DNA from: Proteiniphilum sp.
GTDB taxonomy: Bacteria; Bacteroidota; Bacteroidia; Bacteroidales; Dysgonomonadaceae
Direction of reading: 5' to 3'
Assembly (NCBI GenBank): GCA_031255275.1
Contig: JAIRSV010000130.1
Span: 1-16,816 of the forward strand
Length of the DNA stretch: 16,816 nt
Shown: piece after piece, positions 1 through 7,188 of the stretch
Numbering within the stretch: position 1 is the stretch's first letter
Layout: each line of letters begins with the position of its first letter
Program-made: the position numbers and the translations under genes
Notes under the pieces: generated by a model
What the model saw: the letters and a program-made list of their open reading frames with translations, nothing else
The model's database searches: none
What the model was told of the DNA's origin: nothing

Positions 1-253
1 GTCGGAGCCCACTCCAAGACTTTCGGAGCCCACTCCAAGACTTTCGGAGCCCACTCCGAGACTTTCGGAGCCCACTCCAAGACTTTCGGAGCCGGCTCCA
101 AGACCTTCGGAGCCCACTCCGAGACTTTCGGAGCCCACTCCAAGACTTTCGGAGCCCACTCCGAGACTTTCGGAGCCCACTCCGAGACTTTCGGAGCCCA
201 CTCCAAGACTTTCGGAGCCCACTCCAAGACTTTCGGAGCCCACTCCGAGACTC
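1..253. repeat. 21-bp minisatellite, 12 tandem units, truncated at window start
   Basis: Twelve units begin at 2, 23, 44, 65, 86, 107, 128, 149, 170, 191, 212 and 233 with an exact 21-bp period and no indels. Each unit is TCGGAG, then a CCCA loop, then CTCCRA, then a GACTT spacer. Seven units have A at the variable base and five have G. Unit 5 (86-106) replaces the loop by CCGG, making GGAGCCGGCTCC fully self-complementary, and ends in CCT rather than CTT. The last unit ends in CTC and the array stops abruptly at 253. It continues left beyond the window. Because 21 is a multiple of three and no stop codon occurs, all six frames are open through it. Function is not known. Confidence 0.97.
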
Positions 254-295
254 CGCAGCAAAAGTTGTCTGAACTGTGATTCTTCTGATTTTCAT
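1..295 (-). CDS. Possible partial heptad-repeat protein running off the window (uncertain)
   Basis: On the minus strand an ATG at 295-293 opens a frame that never closes before the window edge. It reads MKIRRITVQTTFAA and then tandem heptads KSWSGLR or KSRSGLR, one per 21-bp unit. The product would be strongly basic (Lys and Arg in every heptad). There is no Shine-Dalgarno sequence, which is normal in this phylum, and no clear TAnnTTTG promoter between the ATG and the terminator at 323-351. The frame could be fortuitous, because the repeat is open in every frame. In this frame the A/G variation is nonsynonymous (Trp/Arg). It is synonymous in two other frames: SEPTPRL on plus and SLGVGSE on minus. 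I do not recognise a family and consider coding status unproven. Confidence 0.25.
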   Translation of the reverse strand, partial: MKIRRITVQTTFAAESRSGLRKSWSGLRKSWSGLRKSRSGLRKSRSGLRKSWSGLRKSRSGLRRSWSRLRKSWSGLRKSRSGLRKSWSGLRKSWSGLR

Positions 296-322
296 GATTT
301 ACACAACCAATGCGCCAAAAAC

Positions 323-351
323 AACCAGCTCGGGCGCTCCCCGAGCTGGTT
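323..351. terminator. Bidirectional rho-independent terminator after the carbonic anhydrase-like gene
   Basis: A perfect 12-bp inverted repeat, AACCAGCTCGGG (323-334) and CCCGAGCTGGTT (340-351), encloses a 5-nt loop. Read leftward it is followed by GTTTTT (complement of 317-322), so it should end the leftward aminopeptidase/carbonic anhydrase transcript about 60 nt after its last stop. Read rightward it is followed by only a short T run (350-353), so it may also block transcripts leaving the minisatellite. Confidence 0.85.
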
Positions 352-409
352 TTCTCCACGTCGCTTAGCGTAGAGTCCGGACAGCGACCCGCGTCGGAAG
401 CAGACAGAA

Positions 410-988
410 TCAATACCCTTCCGGGGGAACCGGCTGAGGTGCGGGGGAGGTATCCTCCTCAGCGTCCCCGTCCCCGTCCCTGAACCAGCCGGCATACATC
501 AGATAGTTATCCGCAATTTTCCGGTTCAGCTCCCCGGCCTGTGCGGGATCGACCCTTTTTACGAACCTGGCCGGTACGCCGGCGTAGAGGCTGCCGGGCG
601 CTACCTGCGTGCCGCCGAGCACCACGGAACCGGCGGCGATGATGGCACCCTCGCCCACCACAGCGTGGTCAAGGACGATGGCACCCATCCCGATCAGCGC
701 CCCGTCCCTCACCTCCGCGCCGTGGATGATGGCATTGTGACCGATGGAGACGCCGTGTCCGATGACGGATACCGACTTGCGATACAGCGTATGGATGACG
801 GCGCCGTCCTGAATGTTCACACGATCTCCGATGCGGATGGAGTTCACATCACCACGCAGCACGGTGTTGAACCAGATGCTGCAGTCGCGGCCGATAATCA
901 CGTCACCGATGACGGTGGCATTGTCAGCCAGGTAACTGTTTTCGCCGATTTCAGGAGTGAAACCGCGCACGGTTTTGATGAGTGGCAT
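410..988 (-). CDS. Gamma-class carbonic anhydrase family protein (left-handed beta-helix hexapeptide protein)
   Basis: 192 residues, of the YrdA/PaaY/CaiE-like gamma-carbonic anhydrase group, which form trimers of left-handed parallel beta-helices and bind a metal between subunits. Imperfect hexapeptide repeats run from about residue 12 to 145. The gamma-CA ligand histidines are visible as H66 (in AVIH), H84 and H89 (in GHNAIIHG). The RGD motif (R45, D47) and Q60 (NIQD), conserved around the archaeal Cam active site, are also kept, so metal binding is likely. True CO2 hydration is not assured, since several family members show little activity. After the C-terminal helix comes a low-complexity acidic and proline-rich tail (about 170-192), which is unusual. 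The gene starts 5 bp after the aminopeptidase stop, so it is the second gene of a leftward operon and is probably cytoplasmic (no signal peptide). Confidence 0.9.
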   Translation of the reverse strand: MPLIKTVRGFTPEIGENSYLADNATVIGDVIIGRDCSIWFNTVLRGDVNSIRIGDRVNIQDGAVIHTLYRKSVSVIGHGVSIGHNAIIHGAEVRDGALIGMGAIVLDHAVVGEGAIIAAGSVVLGGTQVAPGSLYAGVPARFVKRVDPAQAGELNRKIADNYLMYAGWFRDGDGDAEEDTSPAPQPVPPEGY

Positions 989-993
989 TGTGA

Positions 994-2784
994 TTAAATC
1001 GCATTCGTTTTAAGCCTCAGCCACGTCCTCTCCTCCTCGTTCAGATGCTCCCGGAGCCTGTCAAACACCATCCCGTGGTATCGGTTGAGCCATTTGATCT
1101 CGCTTTTGGAGAGCAGCTTCCTGACGATCGGCCTCGTGTCGATGGGGCAAAGCGTGATGGTCTCAAAGCAGTGAAAGGTACCAAACTCTTCAGACCGTTC
1201 ACACACCCGCGTCACAATCAGATTCTCGATACGGATGCCGTAGCAACCGGCGCGATAGAGTCCCGGTTCGTTAGACGTAACCATCCCCGGCCGGAGCGGA
1301 GTCGAATTCTCTTCCAGGCGAATGTTCTGCGGCCCCTCGTGGACGTTGAGGAAGTGACCGACACCGTGTCCCGTCCCGTGCCAGTACGTGAGACCCCTCT
1401 TCCACAGCGCCTTCCGGGCAAGCACGTCAAGCTGAGAGCCGCGCGTCCCCTCGGGAAAAACAGCCCGGGCCAGCGCAATGTGACCCTTCAGCACACAGGT
1501 ATAATCCCGCATCATCTGCTCCGTAAGCTCCCCCACGGCCACCGTACGCGTGATGTCCGTCGTACCGTCCCTGTACTGGGCGCCGGAATCTATCAGCAGC
1601 AACCCCTCAGCCTCCACCCGCAGACACGTGTCAGGCGAAGCGTGGTAATGAATCACCGCACCATTCCCCCCATATCCGGCAATGGTCGCAAAGCTCTCGC
1701 CGAAAAACAGCGCCTGCTGCGAACGATACTCCCGCAACTTCTCCTCGACGCTCACCTCCGTCACCACACCGGCGGGAACCGCCTCCTCCAGCCACATCAG
1801 AAACTTCACGAGCGCCACACCGTCACGCACCATCGCATTCCGAAAGCCCCTCAGCTCCACCTCATTCTTCACACACTTCATCGCATCCACCGGCGAAGGA
1901 ACATCCACAATCCTGCAAGACGCCGGCACACTCTGCAGAAGCCGCCGGTTAATCTTATTCCCCGTCACACACACCGACGAATTCTCAGGCAACGCAGCCA
2001 CATAGTCAAAAATCTCCCCGTAAGCAGCAAGCCTCACCCCCTGCTCACCATAAAAACTCCTCACCTCCCCGGTCACCTTCTCAGGATCGATAAACAGCAC
2101 CGCCTCACGCTCCGAAACATAAGCACAGGCCACCGCCACCGGATTATAGTCCACATCACTGCCGCGGAGGTTAAAAGTCCACGCCACCGCGTCGAGCGTG
2201 ACGATGATGATACCATCCGCCTCCAACCCCCTCAGCGCAGCATTGATCCGCGAGATCTTACTCCGAACCGATTCACCCGCCACCTCCTCCGGCAAGACAA
2301 ACACCCTGTTCTTCGGAATCTCCGGCCGGTCAGCCCGGATCACCTCAAAAGGATCCAGCGAAGTCTCCAGGCGAATCCCCTTCGCCGCAAGCCTCTCGCG
2401 CAACACCTCAGCCTCCGACGCAGCATAAACCAGCCCGTCAATACCCACCGTGCCACCCCTGCCGATCAACCCGATCACCCAGTCCGTCATGTCAGGAGTG
2501 CCCGGCACCCCCATCCTGAAAAGCTCAAACCCCGTACCCTTCAGCTCACCGTCCGCCTGCAGAAAATAACGCGAGTCAGTCCATACCCCCGCCCTCTCAG
2601 CCGTCACCACAGCCGTCCCCGCCGAACCGGTAAAACCGCTGATCCATTTCCTGGATTCCCATCTCCTGGGCGGATACTCACTCAAATGCGCATCCGTACT
2701 GGGCACGATAAACGCATCCAGACCCCTCTCACACATAAACCGCCGCAAGGCAGCAACTCTCTCAGTAATACACATCATAATCAT
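994..2784 (-). CDS. Xaa-Pro aminopeptidase (aminopeptidase P family, M24B)
   Basis: 596 residues, the long three-domain aminopeptidase P type (as in human XPNPEP1), which removes N-terminal residues preceding proline. Two creatinase-like N-terminal domains (about 1-305) precede the pita-bread catalytic domain (about 310-560). All five dinuclear metal ligands are visible: D399 (LLIDSG), D410 (TTDITRT), H473 (GTGHGVGH), E506 (SNEPGLY) and E520 (RIENL). Their spacing of 11, 63, 33 and 14 nearly equals that of the human enzyme. H482 (VHEGP) is also kept. There is no signal peptide, so the enzyme is presumably cytosolic and recycles proline-containing peptides. The start could be Met1, Met3 or Met4. 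I keep the first ATG, about 40 nt downstream of the predicted transcription start. It is cotranscribed with the carbonic anhydrase-like gene. Confidence 0.95.
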   Translation of the reverse strand: MIMMCITERVAALRRFMCERGLDAFIVPSTDAHLSEYPPRRWESRKWISGFTGSAGTAVVTAERAGVWTDSRYFLQADGELKGTGFELFRMGVPGTPDMTDWVIGLIGRGGTVGIDGLVYAASEAEVLRERLAAKGIRLETSLDPFEVIRADRPEIPKNRVFVLPEEVAGESVRSKISRINAALRGLEADGIIIVTLDAVAWTFNLRGSDVDYNPVAVACAYVSEREAVLFIDPEKVTGEVRSFYGEQGVRLAAYGEIFDYVAALPENSSVCVTGNKINRRLLQSVPASCRIVDVPSPVDAMKCVKNEVELRGFRNAMVRDGVALVKFLMWLEEAVPAGVVTEVSVEEKLREYRSQQALFFGESFATIAGYGGNGAVIHYHASPDTCLRVEAEGLLLIDSGAQYRDGTTDITRTVAVGELTEQMMRDYTCVLKGHIALARAVFPEGTRGSQLDVLARKALWKRGLTYWHGTGHGVGHFLNVHEGPQNIRLEENSTPLRPGMVTSNEPGLYRAGCYGIRIENLIVTRVCERSEEFGTFHCFETITLCPIDTRPIVRKLLSKSEIKWLNRYHGMVFDRLREHLNEEERTWLRLKTNAI

Positions 2785-2829
2785 TTTTATTATTAAGTTT
2801 TAAGTCAGTGAATTTTGATTTCCGAGCAG

Positions 2830-2837
2830 CAAATTTA
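2830..2837 (-). promoter_or_regulatory. Predicted -7 box for the aminopeptidase operon
   Basis: Minus strand TAAATTTG matches the Bacteroidota -7 consensus TAnnTTTG. It lies 45 nt upstream of the aminopeptidase ATG. At the distance where a -33 TTTG is expected there is instead a run of G (the C9 tract on the plus strand), so the -33 element is missing or replaced. Confidence 0.55.
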
Positions 2838-2856
2838 CACTATTTTTTTACACCCA

Positions 2857-2865
2857 CCCCCCCCC
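2857..2865. repeat. C9 homopolymer tract in a divergent promoter region
   Basis: Nine consecutive C residues on the plus strand, preceded by CACCCA and followed directly by the TTTTG of the folB -33 element. A T7 run (2843-2849) lies nearby. The tract sits about 20-28 bp upstream of the leftward -7 box and touches the rightward -33 box. It is a candidate slippage site. Confidence 0.9.
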
Positions 2866-2866
2866 T

Positions 2867-2898
2867 TTTGAAATATCAGAGAAAAAGCAGTATATTTG
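2867..2898 (+). promoter_or_regulatory. Predicted promoter for the folB transcription unit
   Basis: TTTG at 2867-2870, a 20-bp spacer, then TATATTTG at 2891-2898. This is a near-ideal Bacteroidota sigma-ABfr-type promoter (TTTG, N19-20, TAnnTTTG). It would give a leader of about 45 nt before the folB ATG at 2948. Confidence 0.75.
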
Positions 2899-2947
2899 AA
2901 GCCTCCAGACAGAAACAGGAATCACCCGCTAAACATATCCGGAATTA

Positions 2948-3301
2948 ATGAAGACAAAGCTCAAACTCAAAAAAATGTACTTTCACGCCCGTCACGGCAT
3001 CCTGCCGCACGAAAGAGAAACAGGAAACGACTTCGAAGTAAGCCTCACCCTCACCGCCGACCTCACCGCCGCCTGCCAATCAGACAAACTTGAAGACACC
3101 ATCAACTACGCCGACACATACAACCTGGTAAAAGAAGAGATGGAAACCCCCTCCGGACTCATCGAACACGTCGCCTGCCGCATCCTCCGGAAGATAAAAA
3201 CACACCATCCGCAACTGACCGCCGTCAAAGTAAAAGTCGCCAAACTCCACCCCCCCACAGACGGCCGGATGGAACGGGCCGAAGTAACCGTCACCGCGTA
3301 A
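2948..3301 (+). CDS. folB: Dihydroneopterin aldolase
   Basis: 117 residues, the normal length for FolB, which converts 7,8-dihydroneopterin to 6-hydroxymethyl-7,8-dihydropterin and glycolaldehyde in folate synthesis. It forms a ring octamer in the cytoplasm. The active-site residues can be placed against the Staphylococcus aureus enzyme almost number for number: E22 (PHERE), Y54 (INYAD), E73 (LIEH) and K99 (VAKLHPP). The start MKTKLKLKKMYFHARHG fits the family's first beta strand. It is the first gene of the rightward run with lptB, ruvX and def, though lptB has its own promoter. The coding strand is strikingly rich in C and A, as in its neighbours. Confidence 0.95.
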   Translation: MKTKLKLKKMYFHARHGILPHERETGNDFEVSLTLTADLTAACQSDKLEDTINYADTYNLVKEEMETPSGLIEHVACRILRKIKTHHPQLTAVKVKVAKLHPPTDGRMERAEVTVTA

Positions 3302-3329
3302 ACATACCCACAATCTCACAACTTTTTCA

Positions 3330-3337
3330 TAACTTTG
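3330..3337 (+). promoter_or_regulatory. Predicted -7 box for lptB
   Basis: TAACTTTG matches TAnnTTTG and lies 18 nt before the lptB ATG, in the 54-bp gap after folB. No convincing -33 TTTG is present, so strength is uncertain. It would give a leader of only about 11-12 nt. Confidence 0.5.
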
Positions 3338-3355
3338 CAGAAATAATTCGAGCAA

Positions 3356-4189
<834 letters not shown>

Positions 4190-4224
4190 AACACCCACAC
4201 CACACACCACGCACACAGACAGAC

Positions 4225-4653
4225 ATGGGACGACTCCTCTCCATCGACTACGGCAAAAAACGAACCGGCCTCGCAGCAAGCGACCCGCAACAAATCATCG
4301 CCAACGGCCTCACCACCGTAGAAACAGTCCGGATATTCGAATACCTCAACGAATATCTCCGGCACGAAGAAGTCACCCGCATCATAGTCGGCCAGCCACA
4401 GCAGATGAACAGCAAACCCTCAGAAAACATGAAACGGATAGAACCCTTCGTAAACCGGCTCAGGAAACTCCACCCCCAAATCCCCGTAGAATACTGGGAC
4501 GAACGCTTCACATCCGTCATGGCCGCACAAACACTAAGAGACGCCGGTCTGAAAAGAAAAGACCGCCGAAACAAAGCCCTGACCGACGAAATCAGCGCCG
4601 TCATCATCCTCCAAGGCTACATGGAAAGCCGTAGAATACGGCACAAAACTTAA
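4225..4653 (+). CDS. ruvX: Putative pre-16S rRNA nuclease / Holliday junction resolvase-like protein (YqgF/RuvX)
   Basis: 142 residues with the YqgF RNase H-like fold. Members finish the 5' end of 16S rRNA (shown for E. coli YqgF) and were earlier proposed as Holliday junction resolvases. The conserved elements are all seen: LLSIDYGKKRTGLA with catalytic D8, IIVGQP (53-58), WDERFTS with D92, E93 and R94, and the late TDEISAVIILQGY with acidic D121. The 35-bp leader between lptB and this start is almost pure C and A with no Shine-Dalgarno sequence, consistent with an unstructured start region. A promoter motif is absent, so it is probably cotranscribed with lptB. Confidence 0.93.
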   Translation: MGRLLSIDYGKKRTGLAASDPQQIIANGLTTVETVRIFEYLNEYLRHEEVTRIIVGQPQQMNSKPSENMKRIEPFVNRLRKLHPQIPVEYWDERFTSVMAAQTLRDAGLKRKDRRNKALTDEISAVIILQGYMESRRIRHKT

Positions 4654-4655
4654 CA

Positions 4656-4663
4656 CCCCCCCC
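4656..4663. repeat. C8 homopolymer tract between ruvX and def
   Basis: Eight C residues begin 3 nt after the ruvX stop. The same 42-bp gap holds a 9-bp tandem duplication, ACGATAAAA at 4676-4684 and 4685-4693, directly before the def ATG. Neither lies in a coding sequence. Confidence 0.8.
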
Positions 4664-4695
4664 AGTCAGAATTAAACGATAAAAACGATAAAAAA

Positions 4696-5256
4696 ATGAT
4701 ATTGCCAGTATATATTTACGGACACCCCATTCTGCGGAAAGAAACGCAGGACATCAACCCCGAAACCTATCCCGGACTGAGAGACCTGATCGACAACATG
4801 TTTGAAACCATGTACGCCGCCGACGGCGTAGGGCTGGCCGGTCCGCAGATAGGACTGGAAGACCGCATATTCGTAGTAGACCTCACCCCGCTCGCCGACA
4901 AAGAACATCCCGAATTCAAAAACTTCAGGAAAGCATTTATCAACGCCCGCATCACCGAACGGAGCGGCGAGACGGAAGCCACGGAAGAAGGCTGCCTCAG
5001 CATCCCCGGCATCCATGAGAAAGTCCTTCGCGAAAACAAAATACGCATCCGCTATCTGGACGAAGACCTGCAACCCCACGACGAAACCTACACCGGCTAT
5101 ACAGCACGCGTGATACAGCATGAATACGACCACGTAGACGGCATCCTCTTCACCGACAAAATCACACCACTCCGCAAGAGAATGATCAAAGGCAAACTCG
5201 CGAACATGGAAAAAGGAAAAGTAACCTGTGAATACAAGATCCGGACGGCAAAATAA
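4696..5256 (+). CDS. def: Peptide deformylase
   Basis: 186 residues, the usual length. Removes the formyl group from the N-terminal methionine of nascent proteins at the ribosome. The three defining motifs are intact: motif I GVGLAGPQ (44-51, the common version has AAPQ), motif II EEGCLS (97-102) with metal ligand C100, and motif III QHEYDH (141-146) with ligands H142 and H146 and catalytic E143. The start MILPVYIYGHPILR is typical for Bacteroidota Def. It is the last gene of the C-rich rightward run. No obvious hairpin terminator follows in the 188-bp gap. Confidence 0.96.
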   Translation: MILPVYIYGHPILRKETQDINPETYPGLRDLIDNMFETMYAADGVGLAGPQIGLEDRIFVVDLTPLADKEHPEFKNFRKAFINARITERSGETEATEEGCLSIPGIHEKVLRENKIRIRYLDEDLQPHDETYTGYTARVIQHEYDHVDGILFTDKITPLRKRMIKGKLANMEKGKVTCEYKIRTAK

Positions 5257-5343
5257 CGCCCGTCACCGCATTTATATTACCGCTGTATTTCCCCCCGTCT
5301 GACACAAAGCACCTTACAGCAAAGTAACATAACCTTTATTTCA

Positions 5344-5373
5344 TTGATAACACCCATTCCGTACCTACCTTTG
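5344..5373 (+). promoter_or_regulatory. Predicted promoter for the small secreted protein
   Basis: TTG at 5344-5346, a 19-bp spacer, then TACCTTTG at 5366-5373 (consensus TAnnTTTG). The transcript would start around 5380 with a leader of about 65 nt before the ATG at 5445. Confidence 0.7.
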
Positions 5374-5444
5374 CACCGAGGCTTCCGCGACAAACGAGCG
5401 GAAAAAAACCTCATTAAAAGTCAAACAACTAAATTATTATCCGT

Positions 5445-5855
5445 ATGAAAGCAAAAACAGTTTTTTTAACGCTACTCCTGCTCGCCGCAAGCAGCATGTT
5501 GAGAGCACAAAGCCTGGAAGGCACATGGAAAGCAATCGAAAGTTCGGGCAATCCCGTACGCGAAAACTACACCCATCTGAAGTATATCACCACCACCCAC
5601 TTTATCTGGACAATGTCCGATAAAGACGGGAACATCATTTCCGGCGCAGGCGGGACGTACACGCTGGTCGACGGCGTTTACACCGAAACCATTCTGTACA
5701 CGCTGCCGGGAATGAAAAACTGGAAAGGGAAAAGCGCCCGGTACGAAGTAAAGGTCGAGGGAAAAAAAATGACCGTCACAGGCTACCTCGAGTACAACAG
5801 CGAGAAGAAAGTAGAAAATACCGAAAGCTGGGAGAAGATAGATGGTGTGGTTTAA
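5445..5855 (+). CDS. Small secreted lipocalin-like / DUF4488-like protein
   Basis: 136 residues. A Sec signal peptide is clear: MKAKT, a hydrophobic stretch of about 12 residues (LTLLLLAASSML) and a likely cut after RAQ (about residue 22). No lipobox Cys is present, so the mature protein of about 114 residues is expected in the periplasm or outside. It begins SLEGTWKAIE, the opening of lipocalin-like folds, and continues with beta-rich, aromatic segments (KYITTTHFIWT, GGTYTLVDGVYTETI, WKGKSARYEVKVEGKKMTV). This pattern resembles DUF4488/lipocalin-like proteins of Bacteroides. The assignment is from memory of the pattern. The ligand is unknown. It has its own promoter, and the one-TM HTH protein follows 116 bp downstream. 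Confidence 0.75.
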   Translation: MKAKTVFLTLLLLAASSMLRAQSLEGTWKAIESSGNPVRENYTHLKYITTTHFIWTMSDKDGNIISGAGGTYTLVDGVYTETILYTLPGMKNWKGKSARYEVKVEGKKMTVTGYLEYNSEKKVENTESWEKIDGVV

Positions 5856-5971
5856 TGGTACCGTATCCGACGGAAGAATAGACGATAGTGCGCGAATCTT
5901 TTATTTCGGCGGTCAGATAGACTGAGACCATCAATACTTACAGGTGAAAAAATAAAATACACCATTCAGGA

Positions 5972-6964
5972 GTGAAGGCGCTGCATATCGCAAACTGTAT
6001 TTTACTCTCCGCATATCTCTGTTTCGGGGGTATTTACGAAGAAAATATCCCCGTTACAGAGAACCTTTGCGACAGACACGCCCTCAGTCGAGACACCCTG
6101 TGGCTGCGCAAGGGAAAAGAATGGCTGCGCAAGGGAATAGATTTTACGGAATCCGATTACGATTCGGCACGCGTCTACCTGCTCCGAAGCGCCCGGTCAG
6201 CAGACATCCCCGTGAAAACCGAATCCTACCTCTACCTGAATTTTATAGAAACCCGCCTTCAAAACTATGACGTCGCCCTGATCTACCTGGAAGAGTACCA
6301 CAAAAACGCCATGCTCCTCTTTCACCGCTCCCTCGAGATCGAAGACTCGGTCAGAAACCACAGAGAGAATATCGACAGCAGGATTTATTCCATAGACCGG
6401 CAGAACAGAGCAAATCTTCTGCTGATCCTTCTTTTCAGCCTGATACCGGCAGCCAGCATCATCCTGATGATCCGTTCGCAGCGGAAGCGTCCCATCCCTT
6501 CCCCCAAAGAGAAGACGGCCGGGACGGAAAAACCGGATCCGGCAATTCAGACAGAGAAAGAAGCCATTTGTTCAGTCAACAGCAATGCCTACCATCTGCA
6601 GGCAGAAATGTTCAGACAAACCCCGATTTATGCGGAAATCAAAGAACTGGAAAAACAGCACAGAGATCAATATGTCAGAGTGCTGACTTACGAAAAACAG
6701 GATCAGTTACAGCGGGAACTCGACCGCTTTTTCGGGAATTTTCAGGAAGACCTGCGTCGCCTCGACGCCAGACTCTCCCGGAACGACATCAAGTTATGCT
6801 GTCTCTCGCTGCTGCCCGTGAACTCATTCGCCAAAGCACTGTGCTTCGGGTCGACAGAGATAAACATTATCAAGCAGCGGAAATATTACATCAAAAAGAA
6901 AATGACGGAAGAGTCTGCCAATACACAGCTTTTTGATTTCATCTTCTCCGCGCGAAAAGAATGA
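5972..6964 (+). CDS. One-TM protein with periplasmic TPR-like part and LuxR-like C-terminal HTH
   Basis: 330 residues from a GTG start. Upstream in frame there is a stop at 5945-5947 and no ATG. The GTG is the first codon that gives a signal-like N-terminus (residues 1-20, hydrophobic). Residues 40-130 are helical with a TPR-like pair (DYDSARVYLLRSAR; NYDVALIYLEEYH). A transmembrane helix covers about 147-167 (ANLLLILLFSLIPAASIIL) and is followed by RSQRKR, so the C-terminus is cytoplasmic. A charged, probably coiled-coil region (about 205-265) leads to LSRNDIKLCCLSLL...KQRKYYIKKKM (268-311), which matches the LuxR-like HTH of Bacteroidota TPR regulators. The HTH is degenerate in its middle. 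It is short for this class, with fewer TPRs than usual. Residues 44-50 and 51-57 are a duplicated heptad. Its target is unknown. The adjacent secreted protein is a candidate. Confidence 0.75.
   Translation: MKALHIANCILLSAYLCFGGIYEENIPVTENLCDRHALSRDTLWLRKGKEWLRKGIDFTESDYDSARVYLLRSARSADIPVKTESYLYLNFIETRLQNYDVALIYLEEYHKNAMLLFHRSLEIEDSVRNHRENIDSRIYSIDRQNRANLLLILLFSLIPAASIILMIRSQRKRPIPSPKEKTAGTEKPDPAIQTEKEAICSVNSNAYHLQAEMFRQTPIYAEIKELEKQHRDQYVRVLTYEKQDQLQRELDRFFGNFQEDLRRLDARLSRNDIKLCCLSLLPVNSFAKALCFGSTEINIIKQRKYYIKKKMTEESANTQLFDFIFSARKE
6101..6136 (+). repeat. In-frame 21-bp duplication inside the TPR/HTH gene
   Basis: The 15-mer TGGCTGCGCAAGGGA occurs at 6101-6115 and again at 6122-6136, an offset of 21 bp. 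It encodes WLRKGKE followed by WLRKGID. The near identity at the DNA level suggests a recent local duplication. Confidence 0.85.
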
Positions 6965-7113
6965 ACGCCACCTTCCGGGAACATCCCTTTACCCCTGCTG
7001 CCGGCGTGATAACAGCAACAACCTCTTCCGCGCCGATGCTATAAACAGACGACAAGTTCCGGAGAAACAGCCGAGATTCTGATACGTCAGCCCAGAGTAA
7101 TCATTCCGATTGT

Positions 7114-7144
7114 TTTGTGAACCGGATAATTTGTTATATCTTTG
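7114..7144 (+). promoter_or_regulatory. Predicted promoter of the rpsF-rpsR-rplI operon
   Basis: TTTG at 7114-7117, exactly 19 bp of spacer, then TATCTTTG at 7137-7144. This is the best match to the Bacteroidota promoter consensus in the window, as expected for a ribosomal protein operon. The leader would be about 40 nt and is A/T-rich. I do not see the CCG-containing bulged hairpin of the known S6:S18 leader motif. Confidence 0.85.
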
Positions 7145-7188
7145 CCGCTCAAAATTTTTTCAATTAACGAATTAATAATTAAATTAGT

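Noticed and set aside
1..253. CRISPR array
   Set aside because: The 21-bp units are contiguous, with no unique spacers and no cas genes nearby.
1045..2796. 583-residue open frame on the plus strand antisense to the aminopeptidase gene
   Set aside because: It is low-complexity, rich in Arg, His and Pro, has no recognisable domain, and is explained by the GC-rich third positions of the intact, motif-complete gene on the other strand.
7145..7188. S6:S18-binding leader RNA motif before rpsF
   Set aside because: The leader is short and A/T-rich, and I could not fold the bulged hairpin with the CCG element known from other phyla.
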